Assembly (NCBI GenBank): GCA_045612485.1
Contig: JAZKZE010000028.1
Coordinates: 1 to 33,398, forward strand
DNA length: 33,398 bases
Source of the DNA: RGIG5327 sp045612485
Lineage (GTDB): Bacteria > Verrucomicrobiota > Lentisphaeria > Victivallales > UBA1829
Reading direction: 5' to 3'
A program made the translations under genes and the position numbers. A model generated the notes under the pieces. The model was given only the letters and a program-made list of their open reading frames with translations, was not told the DNA's origin and did not search any database. This document shows positions 7,746 through 15,583 of the stretch, piece by piece (positions within the stretch are counted from its first letter, which is position 1; the number at the start of each line of letters is the position of its first letter).

Positions 7746-7800
7746 AAAAAAACAGGGGATTTGCAACCTTTTATGAGGTTTTGCAACAGCCCCTTTTTTT
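7746..7800. terminator. Bidirectional rho-independent terminator
   Basis: A hairpin (GGGG at 7755-7758 through CCCC at 7790-7793, with TTGC/GCAA and AACCT/AGGTT inside) is flanked by seven A residues at 7746-7752 and seven T residues at 7794-7800. It therefore has a U-run on both strands and serves the oxidoreductase unit from the left and the MBOAT gene from the right. Confidence 0.75.
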
Positions 7801-7819
7801 ATTCTTTTACCTTTTTCTG

Positions 7820-7838
7820 TTCCGGTTCAAAACCGGAA
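7820..7838. repeat. Short palindrome at the MBOAT stop codon
   Basis: TTCCGGTT and AACCGGAA arms of 8 bp around CAA. The minus-strand stop codon of the acyltransferase gene (7829-7827) lies in it. No T-run follows on either strand, so it is not itself a terminator. Confidence 0.6.
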
Positions 7839-9233
7839 ATACAGGAAGGGATTATAAGTGGAAGAAGCTATCAATGCTGCGGAAAGCATAAAACAAATCA
7901 GAAGATAAGCATTGTAAAGCGCATATACCGCAACTTTCCCTTCTGCAAATCTCTGCATTTTTTCCCTGAGAAAGGAAACGGAAAAAATCATGGCAATAAC
8001 AAGAATTGCCAATTCCCATATATTCACTTTGAAGAAGATGGAAAATGTTGCTGCCCCGCTATGGTAAAGACCAAGCATTTTCAGGATAAATTTCTTTGCA
8101 TACGCAAGAGAATCCGCCCGGAAAAGAACCCAGGCAAAAATTACGATAAGCAGTGTATATATCCTCTGTACCAGCCGGATGATCAATGTGGAACCTGCTT
8201 TATGCCATGATGTGATCTTTTCAAAGAGAATGGCTGCTCCGTGCAGCAAACCCCAGAAGACAAATGTCCACGCAGCCCCGTGCCAGATCCCGGTAACAAG
8301 AAATACAATAAATAAATTCAGCAGATTTCTTGCCTTGCTTACCCGGTTCCCCCCCAGAGGAATATACAGATATTCCTTGAACCATGTGGAAAGGGATATA
8401 TGCCAGCGGCGCCAGAATTCAGTAATGGAACGGGATTCATAAGGATAATTGAAGTTCTCCTTGAAACGGAAACCGAACATCAATCCAAGTCCGATAGCCA
8501 TATCAGAATAACCGGAAAAATCATAATACAGCTGAATGGAATATGCCACTGCCCCCAGCCATGCAGTCCCCACCCCCAGCTGCTCCACAGCCGTTCCGAA
8601 AACAGCATCGGCAATGGCTCCGCAGGAGTTGGCAATGATCACTTTCTTACCAAGCCCCAGAATAAATCTCTGCGTTCCGGCAAGAAGATCATCAAAAATA
8701 AAATCACGTTTCTCAAGTTCTTTTATCACATCATGGTATTTCACAATAGGTCCGGCAACAAGCTGGGGAAAAAGGACGATATAGAGTGCAAGATCATACA
8801 GTTTTTTCTGTGCAGGAACTTCTTTGCGGTACACATCTACAAGGTAGGATATTGCCTGGAAGGTATAAAATGAGATACCGATAGGCATGACAACGTGAAT
8901 AAAATCCGCTTTATGCTGAAATACTGCCGCAATGTTTTCCAGAATAAAGTTTGTATATTTGAAGTAGATGAGAAAACTCAAATCTACACAGATCATCAGG
9001 GCAAGAAGGACTTTTTTCATTCTGCCATCATATTTTTCCACAAGCAAGGCCCCCGCATAAGTGGCAATGATCACAAAGCCGATGATGCAAATATATCTGG
9101 GTTCCCCGAAGCCATAAAAAAGAAGACTGGCGGCAAGAAGGACAAAGTTTCTGTACTTTGCATCTACACAGGCATATATACCCAGTACAGCGGGAAGAAA
9201 CAGAAACAGAAATGTACAAGAAGAAAAGACCAT
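7827..9233 (-). CDS. MBOAT family O-acyltransferase, AlgI/DltB-like
   Basis: A 468-residue polytopic inner-membrane acyltransferase, the normal length for AlgI-type proteins. Conserved landmarks are WRRWHISLSTWFKEYLYIPLGG with H278 and GIWHGAAW with H318, the two histidines 40 residues apart as in the MBOAT active site. About ten hydrophobic helices are evident. Such proteins pass acetyl groups from cytoplasmic donors across the membrane to a periplasmic transferase. The partner gene ends only 6 nt upstream, and its last codons carry the GAGGA ribosome binding site of this gene, so the two are translationally linked. The target is probably an exopolysaccharide or cell-wall glycan; no alginate biosynthesis genes are present, so the alginate gene name is not applied. 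Confidence 0.92.
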   Translation of the reverse strand: MVFSSCTFLFLFLPAVLGIYACVDAKYRNFVLLAASLLFYGFGEPRYICIIGFVIIATYAGALLVEKYDGRMKKVLLALMICVDLSFLIYFKYTNFILENIAAVFQHKADFIHVVMPIGISFYTFQAISYLVDVYRKEVPAQKKLYDLALYIVLFPQLVAGPIVKYHDVIKELEKRDFIFDDLLAGTQRFILGLGKKVIIANSCGAIADAVFGTAVEQLGVGTAWLGAVAYSIQLYYDFSGYSDMAIGLGLMFGFRFKENFNYPYESRSITEFWRRWHISLSTWFKEYLYIPLGGNRVSKARNLLNLFIVFLVTGIWHGAAWTFVFWGLLHGAAILFEKITSWHKAGSTLIIRLVQRIYTLLIVIFAWVLFRADSLAYAKKFILKMLGLYHSGAATFSIFFKVNIWELAILVIAMIFSVSFLREKMQRFAEGKVAVYALYNAYLLICFMLSAALIASSTYNPFLYFRF

Positions 9234-9239
9234 GTTTTA

Positions 9240-11171
9240 TTATTCCTCAAATTTTAATTTTTTAGCCCAATACATCAATGCCCCTTCCCAGACTTCCAGA
9301 AGCAGGGCATCACATTTCAGATTCTTCAACTGTTTTCCGACGATCTTGTAGGAACTTGCAGGATAGGAAAACACATGTTGGAAAGACCCCATTGTCAAAT
9401 AAGGGACAAGCCAGTAAGTGAAACTGTCTCCGAAGAAACCGAGTCTGTAAAGGGCATCCTTGTTCGGAGAAGTATAGAGGAAAGGCCATCCCATTTTGTA
9501 ATATGCGTCTATATGAATATTTTCCGCATATTTTGTAACATGATCCTGTTCTCTCTGCATCATATCCAGAGTACCATGAAAACGGGCTTCCCTGACAGCA
9601 AAATATTTGGGCAGAGGTTCATAAATTGGCAGTTTTTTCAAATCTTTCTGCACTTTTTCCATTGCATAACGGTAAATATGGTAACCGCCCCAGTCTGAAC
9701 TGTGATGATCTCCCTTGTAATACAGAAGCGGCTGGTTCTTATCGGAAGCGATCTTCTGCAAATACTCAGTGGGATCAATAAAGGTAACAGGAGAGGATTT
9801 CAATTCCTCTTTCAGATTGTTCACAAGTCTGAAACTTTCCGGACGCATTTTTTTGAAGATCCGTATGTAGGAAGGATAGATCTGTGCCTTCACCGGACAG
9901 ATGAGAAGATAGAATTTTATATTGTTTTTCTTACAGAATGCGGCAATCTTTTTCAGAGTATCCACAATATATTCCTTCTCGCCGGGATTCCAGTCAACAT
10001 TATTGAGATATTCCTGAATGGAATAGTAGTACCAATCTTCTTTTCCGATCCATACCCCGCTGTCATAAATGGGGATATTCACACGGTTTTTCAATGTACG
10101 GACGGCAAAGAGCATCAACTCACGCCCTCCGATATGGTCGGAAAAATACTCTTCAAATTCTTTCCCGCAATTTACATTTATGGAAGAATCTTTTCCCAGG
10201 AAAGAGGGCATTTTTTTCAGCTCACGCCGGTCGGTTTCAGATATTTCCTTAAAAGAGAGAAAAAGAAGCGGAAGGACCATCATAATACAGAACAGAAGGA
10301 AAAATATTTTTCCAGTTCTTTTTTCCGCTGTATCATTGCAGCAGCTGTTCAAAACTTTACAGACAGCAATTCCCACAGGCAGGAAAATCATAACAAGGGA
10401 CATGAAAAACAGAGATTCCAACTTTGCATCCCTGTAATAACAGAGTGCGGCAAGGCAGAATATAAAGGAAAATCCGCATATAAGTGCGTTAATGGTTTTC
10501 AAAGCCCGTATCCGGGTCTTTTCTGTCCAGTTTCCGGAAAAAGAAAAAATACAGTGAAGCAGGATCAGACAGAGAAGGATCCCGGCAAAAACAGTAACAG
10601 TATTGAAAAGAGAACGGGCAAAAGCAGTGGAAATATGAAGTTTGCAACTGCTGACACATTGATCTTTTTTCTCTCCGGAAATTTCCGGAACGGTGGAAAT
10701 GGAATAAAAACCGTAAACCCCGTAATCATATTTATCATAAACAAACACATTTTCAGCATTAAGCAGGGCATAACGCCGGAAAAGCGGATCCGCATATATA
10801 TGCAATCCATACATTTTACCGGGGATCAACTTGCACCGGATGACCCTTTTATCCTCTCCGCCGGGACGTTTGAAAGAAACAGTGATATGGTTCTTTTCAT
10901 TCATTTCCACTTTCACAGAATCTTTATCTGACACTTTTGCCGGATACAGATTCCGCTTCTTTCCCGGGGCAGGCGCAACAAATACGATGTCACAAACTAC
11001 TGTCGGAACGATCCGGGGAGCTTTTTTTGTTGCTTCCGGAGCCACCGGAATAACATGTTTACGGTGATACCTTTCGTAGGAGATCCACAATCCCCATACG
11101 ACAAGAACCGGCAGAAGAACGGCAAGAAGAAAACTCACCGGTCTGCATATTTTCTGTATTACTTTTTTCAT
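9240..11171 (-). CDS. Membrane-anchored DHHW/AlgJ-AlgX-like SGNH O-acetyltransferase
   Basis: A 643-residue protein. Residues 13-31 form a first transmembrane helix, about 35-180 a soluble, presumably periplasmic domain I do not recognise, then four more hydrophobic helices lie near 190-212, 226-245, 252-273 and 288-306. The C-terminal part, about 315-643, is a DHHW-type SGNH hydrolase/transferase: D488-H-H490 then W494, and G581-D-S583-F, giving the Ser-His-Asp triad expected of AlgJ/AlgX. It is the natural periplasmic partner of the MBOAT protein encoded 6 nt downstream. The ATG at 11171 is chosen; a TTG at 11174 sits at better spacing (7 nt) from the AGGA site and cannot be excluded. The extra soluble domain and membrane block make it longer than standard AlgJ (about 390 residues). 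Confidence 0.85.
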   Translation of the reverse strand: MKKVIQKICRPVSFLLAVLLPVLVVWGLWISYERYHRKHVIPVAPEATKKAPRIVPTVVCDIVFVAPAPGKKRNLYPAKVSDKDSVKVEMNEKNHITVSFKRPGGEDKRVIRCKLIPGKMYGLHIYADPLFRRYALLNAENVFVYDKYDYGVYGFYSISTVPEISGEKKDQCVSSCKLHISTAFARSLFNTVTVFAGILLCLILLHCIFSFSGNWTEKTRIRALKTINALICGFSFIFCLAALCYYRDAKLESLFFMSLVMIFLPVGIAVCKVLNSCCNDTAEKRTGKIFFLLFCIMMVLPLLFLSFKEISETDRRELKKMPSFLGKDSSINVNCGKEFEEYFSDHIGGRELMLFAVRTLKNRVNIPIYDSGVWIGKEDWYYYSIQEYLNNVDWNPGEKEYIVDTLKKIAAFCKKNNIKFYLLICPVKAQIYPSYIRIFKKMRPESFRLVNNLKEELKSSPVTFIDPTEYLQKIASDKNQPLLYYKGDHHSSDWGGYHIYRYAMEKVQKDLKKLPIYEPLPKYFAVREARFHGTLDMMQREQDHVTKYAENIHIDAYYKMGWPFLYTSPNKDALYRLGFFGDSFTYWLVPYLTMGSFQHVFSYPASSYKIVGKQLKNLKCDALLLEVWEGALMYWAKKLKFEE

Positions 11172-11236
11172 CAATAATGTATCCTGTAGAATGAATAATG
11201 CATATCACATAAAAAACGGGATTTACGTTCATAATT

Positions 11237-11264
11237 AATATACCCTTTATCCGCTGTTTTTCAA
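11237..11264 (-). promoter_or_regulatory. Promoter of the O-acetylation operon
   Basis: Minus-strand TTGAAA (11264-11259), 16-nt spacer and TATATT (11242-11237, five of six). The expected start near 11230 gives a leader of about 60 nt to the ATG at 11171. Confidence 0.5.
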
Positions 11265-11389
11265 GTTACAGCTCTTTATTTCAGAAAAATCTTTCCGCAC
11301 AGGAGGGGATACCATACCGGAGAAAATGCGTTTTTCGCAGCAATATGGAGAATTTTCCAGAAAAAAGGGTTAAAAGAAGCTCTGTAAAC
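11265..11389. other. Core of the 361-bp divergent intergenic region
   Basis: The gap 11172-11532 holds the two divergent promoters listed separately. Between them I see only AT-rich sequence, a short GCG-TTTTT-CGC dyad at 11328-11338 and a purine-rich AGGAGGGG at 11301-11308. No gene with credible coding character is present. Confidence 0.4.
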
Positions 11390-11418
11390 TTGAACATTTC
11401 CCTTCTGCATGTTAGATT
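11390..11418 (+). promoter_or_regulatory. Candidate promoter of the Nif11-like gene
   Basis: TTGAAC (11390-11395), 17-nt spacer and TAGATT (11413-11418, four of six). It would give a leader of about 105 nt containing a GCCGG/CCGGC dyad (around 11427-11452) and a small TCGGA/TCCGA hairpin just before the ribosome binding site. Confidence 0.4.
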
Positions 11419-11532
11419 ATAAGCAAGCCGGTTGAAAATCTCTGCATCCGGCAGAAAAATCTGTTTTGATACGGTTCATAGAGTAATAAAAAAGGATAAC
11501 AGATCGGAATGATCCGAAGAAAGGAATGAAAA

Positions 11533-11823
11533 ATGTCAGCAGAAAGTGCCAGAGCATTTTGCGTAGTAATGATGAGCGATGAAGATTTCAGAGCAAAACT
11601 TGCAGAAGTAAAATCCCCGGAAGAAATTACCGCGATCCTCGCCGCAGAGGGTTATGATTTCAAAAAAGCGGAACTGGAAAAAGTTGTAGGGGAATTCATG
11701 GGCAGAACTCTTGATCCCGGTGAACTGGATCAGCTTGTTTACGGGTTCTATGAAGAACAGATCGCAGCAGGCAACAAAGAGATCTGCGATGTTGTTGCGG
11801 CATGGATGAAGAATCTTCCTTGA
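11533..11823 (+). CDS. Nif11-like small protein (orphan leader-peptide family)
   Basis: A 96-residue acidic protein. Residues 1-52 fit the Nif11 domain found in nitrogen-fixation-linked small proteins and RiPP leader peptides: M-S-A-E-S-A-R-A-F, then D-E-D-F-R-A-K-L, then A-A-E-G-Y-D-F-K-K-A-E-L. The L-D-P-G-E-L-D-Q-L-V-Y-G segment (60-71) aligns with the usual L-S-D-E-E-L-x-x-V-x-G-G cleavage region, but the double Gly is degenerate. The remaining 25 residues contain one Cys (C85) and no Ser or Thr, a poor lanthipeptide core. No maturation enzyme or peptidase-transporter is nearby. AAGGA lies 7 nt before the ATG, and a strong terminator follows, so it is monocistronic. Function unknown. Confidence 0.75.
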   Translation: MSAESARAFCVVMMSDEDFRAKLAEVKSPEEITAILAAEGYDFKKAELEKVVGEFMGRTLDPGELDQLVYGFYEEQIAAGNKEICDVVAAWMKNLP

Positions 11824-11841
11824 TCCATTCCAGTATCCCCG

Positions 11842-11872
11842 AAGCCGGATCTTTCAAGCATCCGGCTTTTTT
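11842..11872 (+). terminator. Rho-independent terminator of the Nif11-like gene
   Basis: Perfect 9-bp stem, AAGCCGGAT (11842-11850) with ATCCGGCTT (11860-11868), 9-nt loop, then T residues to 11872. It begins 18 bp after the stop codon. Confidence 0.88.
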
Positions 11873-11913
11873 ATTCCGGACAATCTCTAATATTGCAAAA
11901 GGAATATTCCGCC

Positions 11914-13257
11914 ATGAAAAATATATTTCCGGCTGTACTGATATTTTTCTGTTTCATTGTGTCCACCCTTCCGCTTCAGGCACAGCAGCAGAAAAAGAAA
12001 AATGCCAGAGTGAAACTGGCTCCCGTTTATATAGATTTGAGCCAATCCCGGCAATCCATTGAAGAAAGCAAACCGGAAAAAGTCCTCATCGACCGTTCCA
12101 ATGTAATGATCCTGGATAAAGCTCCCCGGAAGAAGGTGGATAAAAAACGCTTATCCAAAACAGAGCTGCATAAAATGGCAAAATGGACCCCTTATCCGGA
12201 AAAAGCACTTGCAAAAATCCTTGCTCCGGCTGTACAACATAAAACGATCCGCTGGCAGCCGTTTTCCGGAAGCCTCTATCCTTCCGGAACAAGTCTGACG
12301 GATGCAAAACTCTCTCCGGATAAAAGTGTCATCGCCTTTCTGGAAAAACTGGGCAAAGCCCCCGGACCTTACGGAACAAGAGTGATACTGTATGATACCC
12401 ACCAGTGGCAGATCCTTCAAGCGGAGGATCTGGAAAAAGCCAACGCACTATCCTGTGTCTGGAGCAGTAACGGGCTTCTCGCCCTTCTCTGCGCGGGGCA
12501 GAAATCAGCCCATACAAAAAATACTCTCTCTTTTTATGATCCGCAGACAAAAAAAATACATTCCCATCATGAACTGGATTTTGAACCGGGCAAAAGTTTT
12601 ATTTCCGCCGGGGAAAACAATTTTCTTATCACAGAAAAGAATTCGGAAAAAATCCATATTTTCCGGCATGACCCGTATTCCGGTACTCTTGAAAAAGTAA
12701 AGATCATTGAAGACGGTACTTCCGAAGCCCTGCTTTTCAATGCTGCTGCCGATACCTCCTTCTATGCCTGTGACGGTAAAACGATTTTCCTGTACAGACT
12801 TTCCAGCGGCAAACTTATACAGAAGCTCCCCCTGCCCCCCCTTGACAGCTCTTTCCGTATCCACTCGATCCGGGTACTGCCCAACAAAGCATTTCTCCTT
12901 GTACCTGCTCCGGCATCCGGAACAGCATTGCGGTATTTCCACAACGGGAATCTTCTGTCTGTCGGAACCGCCTCCTCCGGGCTTGTCACACAGGGCTTCC
13001 CCCCCTCCACCTTTACCGCAGGCTTTTCCAAAGGCGGGGAATTCGGCATTTATGAGCTTCCGTCTTTAAAAAGACTTGCTTTCTTTTCTGCCAATACAGC
13101 CAAGCCGAGAACACGGGGAACTCCTTTATATATCTTTGCCATACATCATGCAAAAGCCTTTGCCGTTATGGATTCCCGGGGGGTCTTTTATCTGCTTTAC
13201 CCGGACAGGGCAAACAGACGGTATCTCAAAGAGATCCTGACAGAACAGCAGTTGTAA
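11914..13257 (+). CDS. Secreted beta-propeller-like protein
   Basis: A 447-residue protein with a clear Sec signal peptide (hydrophobic residues 7-19, probable cleavage after L-Q-A23 before a Q-rich, Lys-rich segment). The mature part begins with a basic linker of about 90 residues. It is followed by repeated beta-strand units of WD40/YVTN type, such as SLTDAKLSPDKSVIAFLE, TRVILYDTHQWQIL and LSFYDPQTKKIHSH, suggesting a propeller of six or seven blades. No catalytic motif is visible, so a binding or scaffolding role in the periplasm or outer membrane is likely. The ATG at 11914 has AAGGA about 10 nt upstream; an in-frame TTG at 11893 would lengthen the charged N-region and is less likely. It heads a probable operon with the SIS, kinase and AsmA-like genes. 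Confidence 0.7.
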   Translation: MKNIFPAVLIFFCFIVSTLPLQAQQQKKKNARVKLAPVYIDLSQSRQSIEESKPEKVLIDRSNVMILDKAPRKKVDKKRLSKTELHKMAKWTPYPEKALAKILAPAVQHKTIRWQPFSGSLYPSGTSLTDAKLSPDKSVIAFLEKLGKAPGPYGTRVILYDTHQWQILQAEDLEKANALSCVWSSNGLLALLCAGQKSAHTKNTLSFYDPQTKKIHSHHELDFEPGKSFISAGENNFLITEKNSEKIHIFRHDPYSGTLEKVKIIEDGTSEALLFNAAADTSFYACDGKTIFLYRLSSGKLIQKLPLPPLDSSFRIHSIRVLPNKAFLLVPAPASGTALRYFHNGNLLSVGTASSGLVTQGFPPSTFTAGFSKGGEFGIYELPSLKRLAFFSANTAKPRTRGTPLYIFAIHHAKAFAVMDSRGVFYLLYPDRANRRYLKEILTEQQL

Positions 13258-13321
13258 AAAATATATTCCGGAACAGCTTGCAGATTTCCGGAAAATCCAT
13301 ATTACAAATCAGGGACACACA

Positions 13322-14074
13322 ATGATGAAAAAAGATATTCTTGAAGAATTTGCCACCATCAGCAGCAACCTGCTGCAAAAAATCGCAACGGAAGAAAAAG
13401 AAAATATCACTCTCGCGGCAAAAAAAGCAGCCAAAGCCTTCCTGGATGGGAAAAAAATCTATATTTTCGGATGTACCCACTCCGCCATTCTTGCTGAAGA
13501 TGTATTTTACCGTGCCGGCGCCCCCACCTTCTGGCAGCCTCTCTGGGGCCCGGGTATGAGTATAACCACAACGCCGGGCTTTCTTACAAGTGCAGTGGAA
13601 CACAATGAGGAGATCGGCAGAGAGATCATTAAATGCTCACGTCTGGAAAAGGATGATGTACTTTTTGTAGCCTCCACATCCGGTAAAAACGGAGCCCCGG
13701 TGGCAGTGGTTGAGGAGGCGTTGAAAAAAGAAGCTATTGTGATCATCCTCACATCCTCTGCCTATAAGGATCAGAAAGGCAATCACTCCAGATATGCCAA
13801 TCTTACTGCTTTCAAAGATCAGGCACTTATTATTGATAATCACGTTCCGCTGGGAGATGCGGCACTGTGTGTTGCCTCCTGTCCCATGGGGCCGGTTTCC
13901 ACCATAGCGGGTTCTTTCATTATGCAGAGCATTTCCGCTCTTGCAGTGAAAGAGATCGTTGCCGCAGGAGTCACTCCGCCGGTTTTCAAAAGTTCCAATG
14001 CTCCCGGCGGGCTGGAACACAATCTTGCTCTTCTGGAGAAAAAAGAGGTCCGGGAAGCCTTTACCCTTCCGTGA
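13322..14074 (+). CDS. SIS domain phosphosugar-binding protein (UPF0309-like)
   Basis: A 250-residue sugar-isomerase-domain protein. The first SIS motif is GCTHSAILAEDVFYRAGAP (residues about 50-68), the second VASTSGKNGAPVAVVEEAL (about 117-135), followed by I-I-L-T-S-S. The tail VPLGDAAL...GPVSTIAGSF and PPVFKSSNAPGG matches the UPF0309 group rather than GlmS, GmhA or MurQ. SIS domains bind or isomerise phosphosugars and also form sensor domains; this protein has no DNA-binding part. AGGGA lies 7 nt before the ATG at 13322, with a second ATG at 13325. It is followed after 31 bp by an FGGY sugar kinase, so it may handle that kinase's phosphorylated product. Confidence 0.85.
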   Translation: MMKKDILEEFATISSNLLQKIATEEKENITLAAKKAAKAFLDGKKIYIFGCTHSAILAEDVFYRAGAPTFWQPLWGPGMSITTTPGFLTSAVEHNEEIGREIIKCSRLEKDDVLFVASTSGKNGAPVAVVEEALKKEAIVIILTSSAYKDQKGNHSRYANLTAFKDQALIIDNHVPLGDAALCVASCPMGPVSTIAGSFIMQSISALAVKEIVAAGVTPPVFKSSNAPGGLEHNLALLEKKEVREAFTLP

Positions 14075-14105
14075 TCCCCCGGAAAAGTGAAAGGACTTTA
14101 AAAAA

Positions 14106-15530
14106 ATGAAGATCGTTGCAGTAGATATAGGAACAAGCAGGATCAAAGCAGCTCTTTTTTCTCCGGACGGAGAAATGAGTATGCTTGTAAGCAAAAGACT
14201 TCCCAGAGCCGCTTCCCCGGATTCCCAGGATGCGGAAGAGTGGTATTGCTGTACCTGTGAACTTCTGAAAAAGATCACAGAAAAGGAAAAACCGGAAGGG
14301 GTCGTTCTCACAGGAAATATGCACGCCCTTCTGGGAGTGGATAAAGAAGGCATACCTGTGGAAAATGCAGTTTTATGGAGCGATAATTCCGCCATAAGGG
14401 AATCGGATATGCTCAATAAAAAATACAGCAGGGATCTTCTTGAAACATTCGGCAACAGTTCCATACCCGTTTTCACATTGCCCAAGATCCTGAAAATGAA
14501 ACAGGAACGGTTTTCTCTGTACAGGAAAACAGAAAAATTTCTCCAGAGCAAAGATTTTATACTCTACCGACTCACAGGAAATGCTGTCACCGATCCCACA
14601 GACGCTTCCGGAACTCTTCTTATGGACCGGCATACCAATTCCTGGTCGGAAAGATTCTGTACGGAGCTGGATATAGACAAAAGAAAACTTCCGGATATTC
14701 TTCCTTCCGCCTCCATCTGCGGGAAGATCACGGAAAAGGCTGCGGTGGAAACCGGACTCCTTTACGGAACACCGGTGGTTACCGGATGCGGCGATCTTTC
14801 CAGTGCGGCACTGGGCAGCGGTGTAAATGAAGAAACCTTCTCTCTTACTCTGGGGACAGCAGGACAACTGCTTGCAGCAGGAAAAAACAATGCCTCCAAA
14901 CTTGCAGGCAGGATCTTTGTATTTGCCCATGCCGATCCTTCACTGGAACTGTATCTGGGTTCTGTTCCGGCGGGGGGTTTTTCCTTTGAATACCTTGCCA
15001 ATCTGCACAATATTACTACGGAAGAATTTTTTATCCGTGCGGCAGCTATCTCCCAGACGGAGGATCTTCCCATATTTCTTCCTTATATTCTGGGCAAAGG
15101 CGCGCCCTATATGGACTATGAAAGCAACGGGGCATGGTTCCGTCTGAAAGGAAGCCATACCCTTTCCCATATTTGCAGAGGGGCAGTATTCGGAACCCTT
15201 GCGGCGTTGTATCAGAGCTGCGAAATGCTGCAAACTCTCGGCGTACCGGGAAATCATCTTATTCTTCAGGCTCTTGCATGCAGGGAAAAAGTGGTCATGG
15301 ATACGGCAAACGCTCTCTTTCCGCAGAAAAAATATCTTCCGGAAAATTCGGAAGCAAGTCTGCTTGGAGCTGCAATCACAGGTTTTACCGCATTGGATAA
15401 AGCAAAAACTTTTTCACAGTACGCAGAAGATATGATCAAAAAATCCCCCGTCGTCCCGGCACAGGAAAATGAGTGCAGGATCGCGGAACACCTTTATGAA
15501 TTATATTGTCAATATGCACAGAAGGTGTGA
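14106..15530 (+). CDS. FGGY family carbohydrate kinase
   Basis: A 474-residue sugar kinase of the FGGY (actin-like ATPase) fold, similar in length to xylulokinase and gluconokinase. The N-terminal phosphate motif is D7-I-G-T-S11. The substrate region has NMHALLGVD and W91-S-D93-N. The catalytic base is likely D230 in GCGDLSSAALGSG, followed by the adenosine motif TLGTAGQLL. The C-terminal FGGY signature is weak: the usual Gly-rich G-G-G-S-x-S-x-x-W-x-Q stretch is replaced by LILQALACREKVVMDTANALF, so ATP-side contacts are diverged. AAAGGA lies 10 nt upstream. The context with an SIS protein suggests pentose, hexose or sedoheptulose-type phosphorylation; the substrate is unknown. Confidence 0.85.
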   Translation: MKIVAVDIGTSRIKAALFSPDGEMSMLVSKRLPRAASPDSQDAEEWYCCTCELLKKITEKEKPEGVVLTGNMHALLGVDKEGIPVENAVLWSDNSAIRESDMLNKKYSRDLLETFGNSSIPVFTLPKILKMKQERFSLYRKTEKFLQSKDFILYRLTGNAVTDPTDASGTLLMDRHTNSWSERFCTELDIDKRKLPDILPSASICGKITEKAAVETGLLYGTPVVTGCGDLSSAALGSGVNEETFSLTLGTAGQLLAAGKNNASKLAGRIFVFAHADPSLELYLGSVPAGGFSFEYLANLHNITTEEFFIRAAAISQTEDLPIFLPYILGKGAPYMDYESNGAWFRLKGSHTLSHICRGAVFGTLAALYQSCEMLQTLGVPGNHLILQALACREKVVMDTANALFPQKKYLPENSEASLLGAAITGFTALDKAKTFSQYAEDMIKKSPVVPAQENECRIAEHLYELYCQYAQKV

Positions 15531-15583
15531 CCGGTATAGGAAACACCTGTTGAACATCACCAGAGGAAAGAAATTTTCACCTT

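Larger units (their letters stand above)
7515..7793. mobile_element. MITE-like element with TTGCAAAAC inverted ends
   Basis: A 279-bp AT-rich non-coding block between convergent genes. Its ends are inverted repeats: left GGGGGGGTTGCAAAACT (7515-7531) and the complement of the right end GGGGCTGTTGCAAAACC (7777-7793), 14 of 17 identical. The right end contains CTGTTGCAAA, which is also the core of IS6-family ends (IS26, IS257) as I recall them. Inside are two large palindromes. No transposase ORF and no obvious target-site duplication are seen. A non-autonomous element or decayed insertion sequence is the likely reading. The right end doubles as a terminator, so part of the symmetry could be terminator structure only. 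Confidence 0.45.

Noticed and set aside
7437..8210. Plus-strand frame of 257 codons across the palindromes and the MBOAT 3' end
   Set aside because: Cys/Phe/Lys-rich low-complexity translation running through two perfect palindromes and a terminator; no start site signal.
9702..10931. Plus-strand frame of 409 codons inside the DHHW gene
   Set aside because: Shadow frame; the minus strand encodes transmembrane helices and the D-H-H and G-D-S-F motifs.
11326..11373. Possible 15-codon peptide with nearby GGAG in the divergent intergenic region
   Set aside because: Too short to judge, spacing to GGAG is only about 3 nt, and it lies upstream of the predicted promoter of the next gene.
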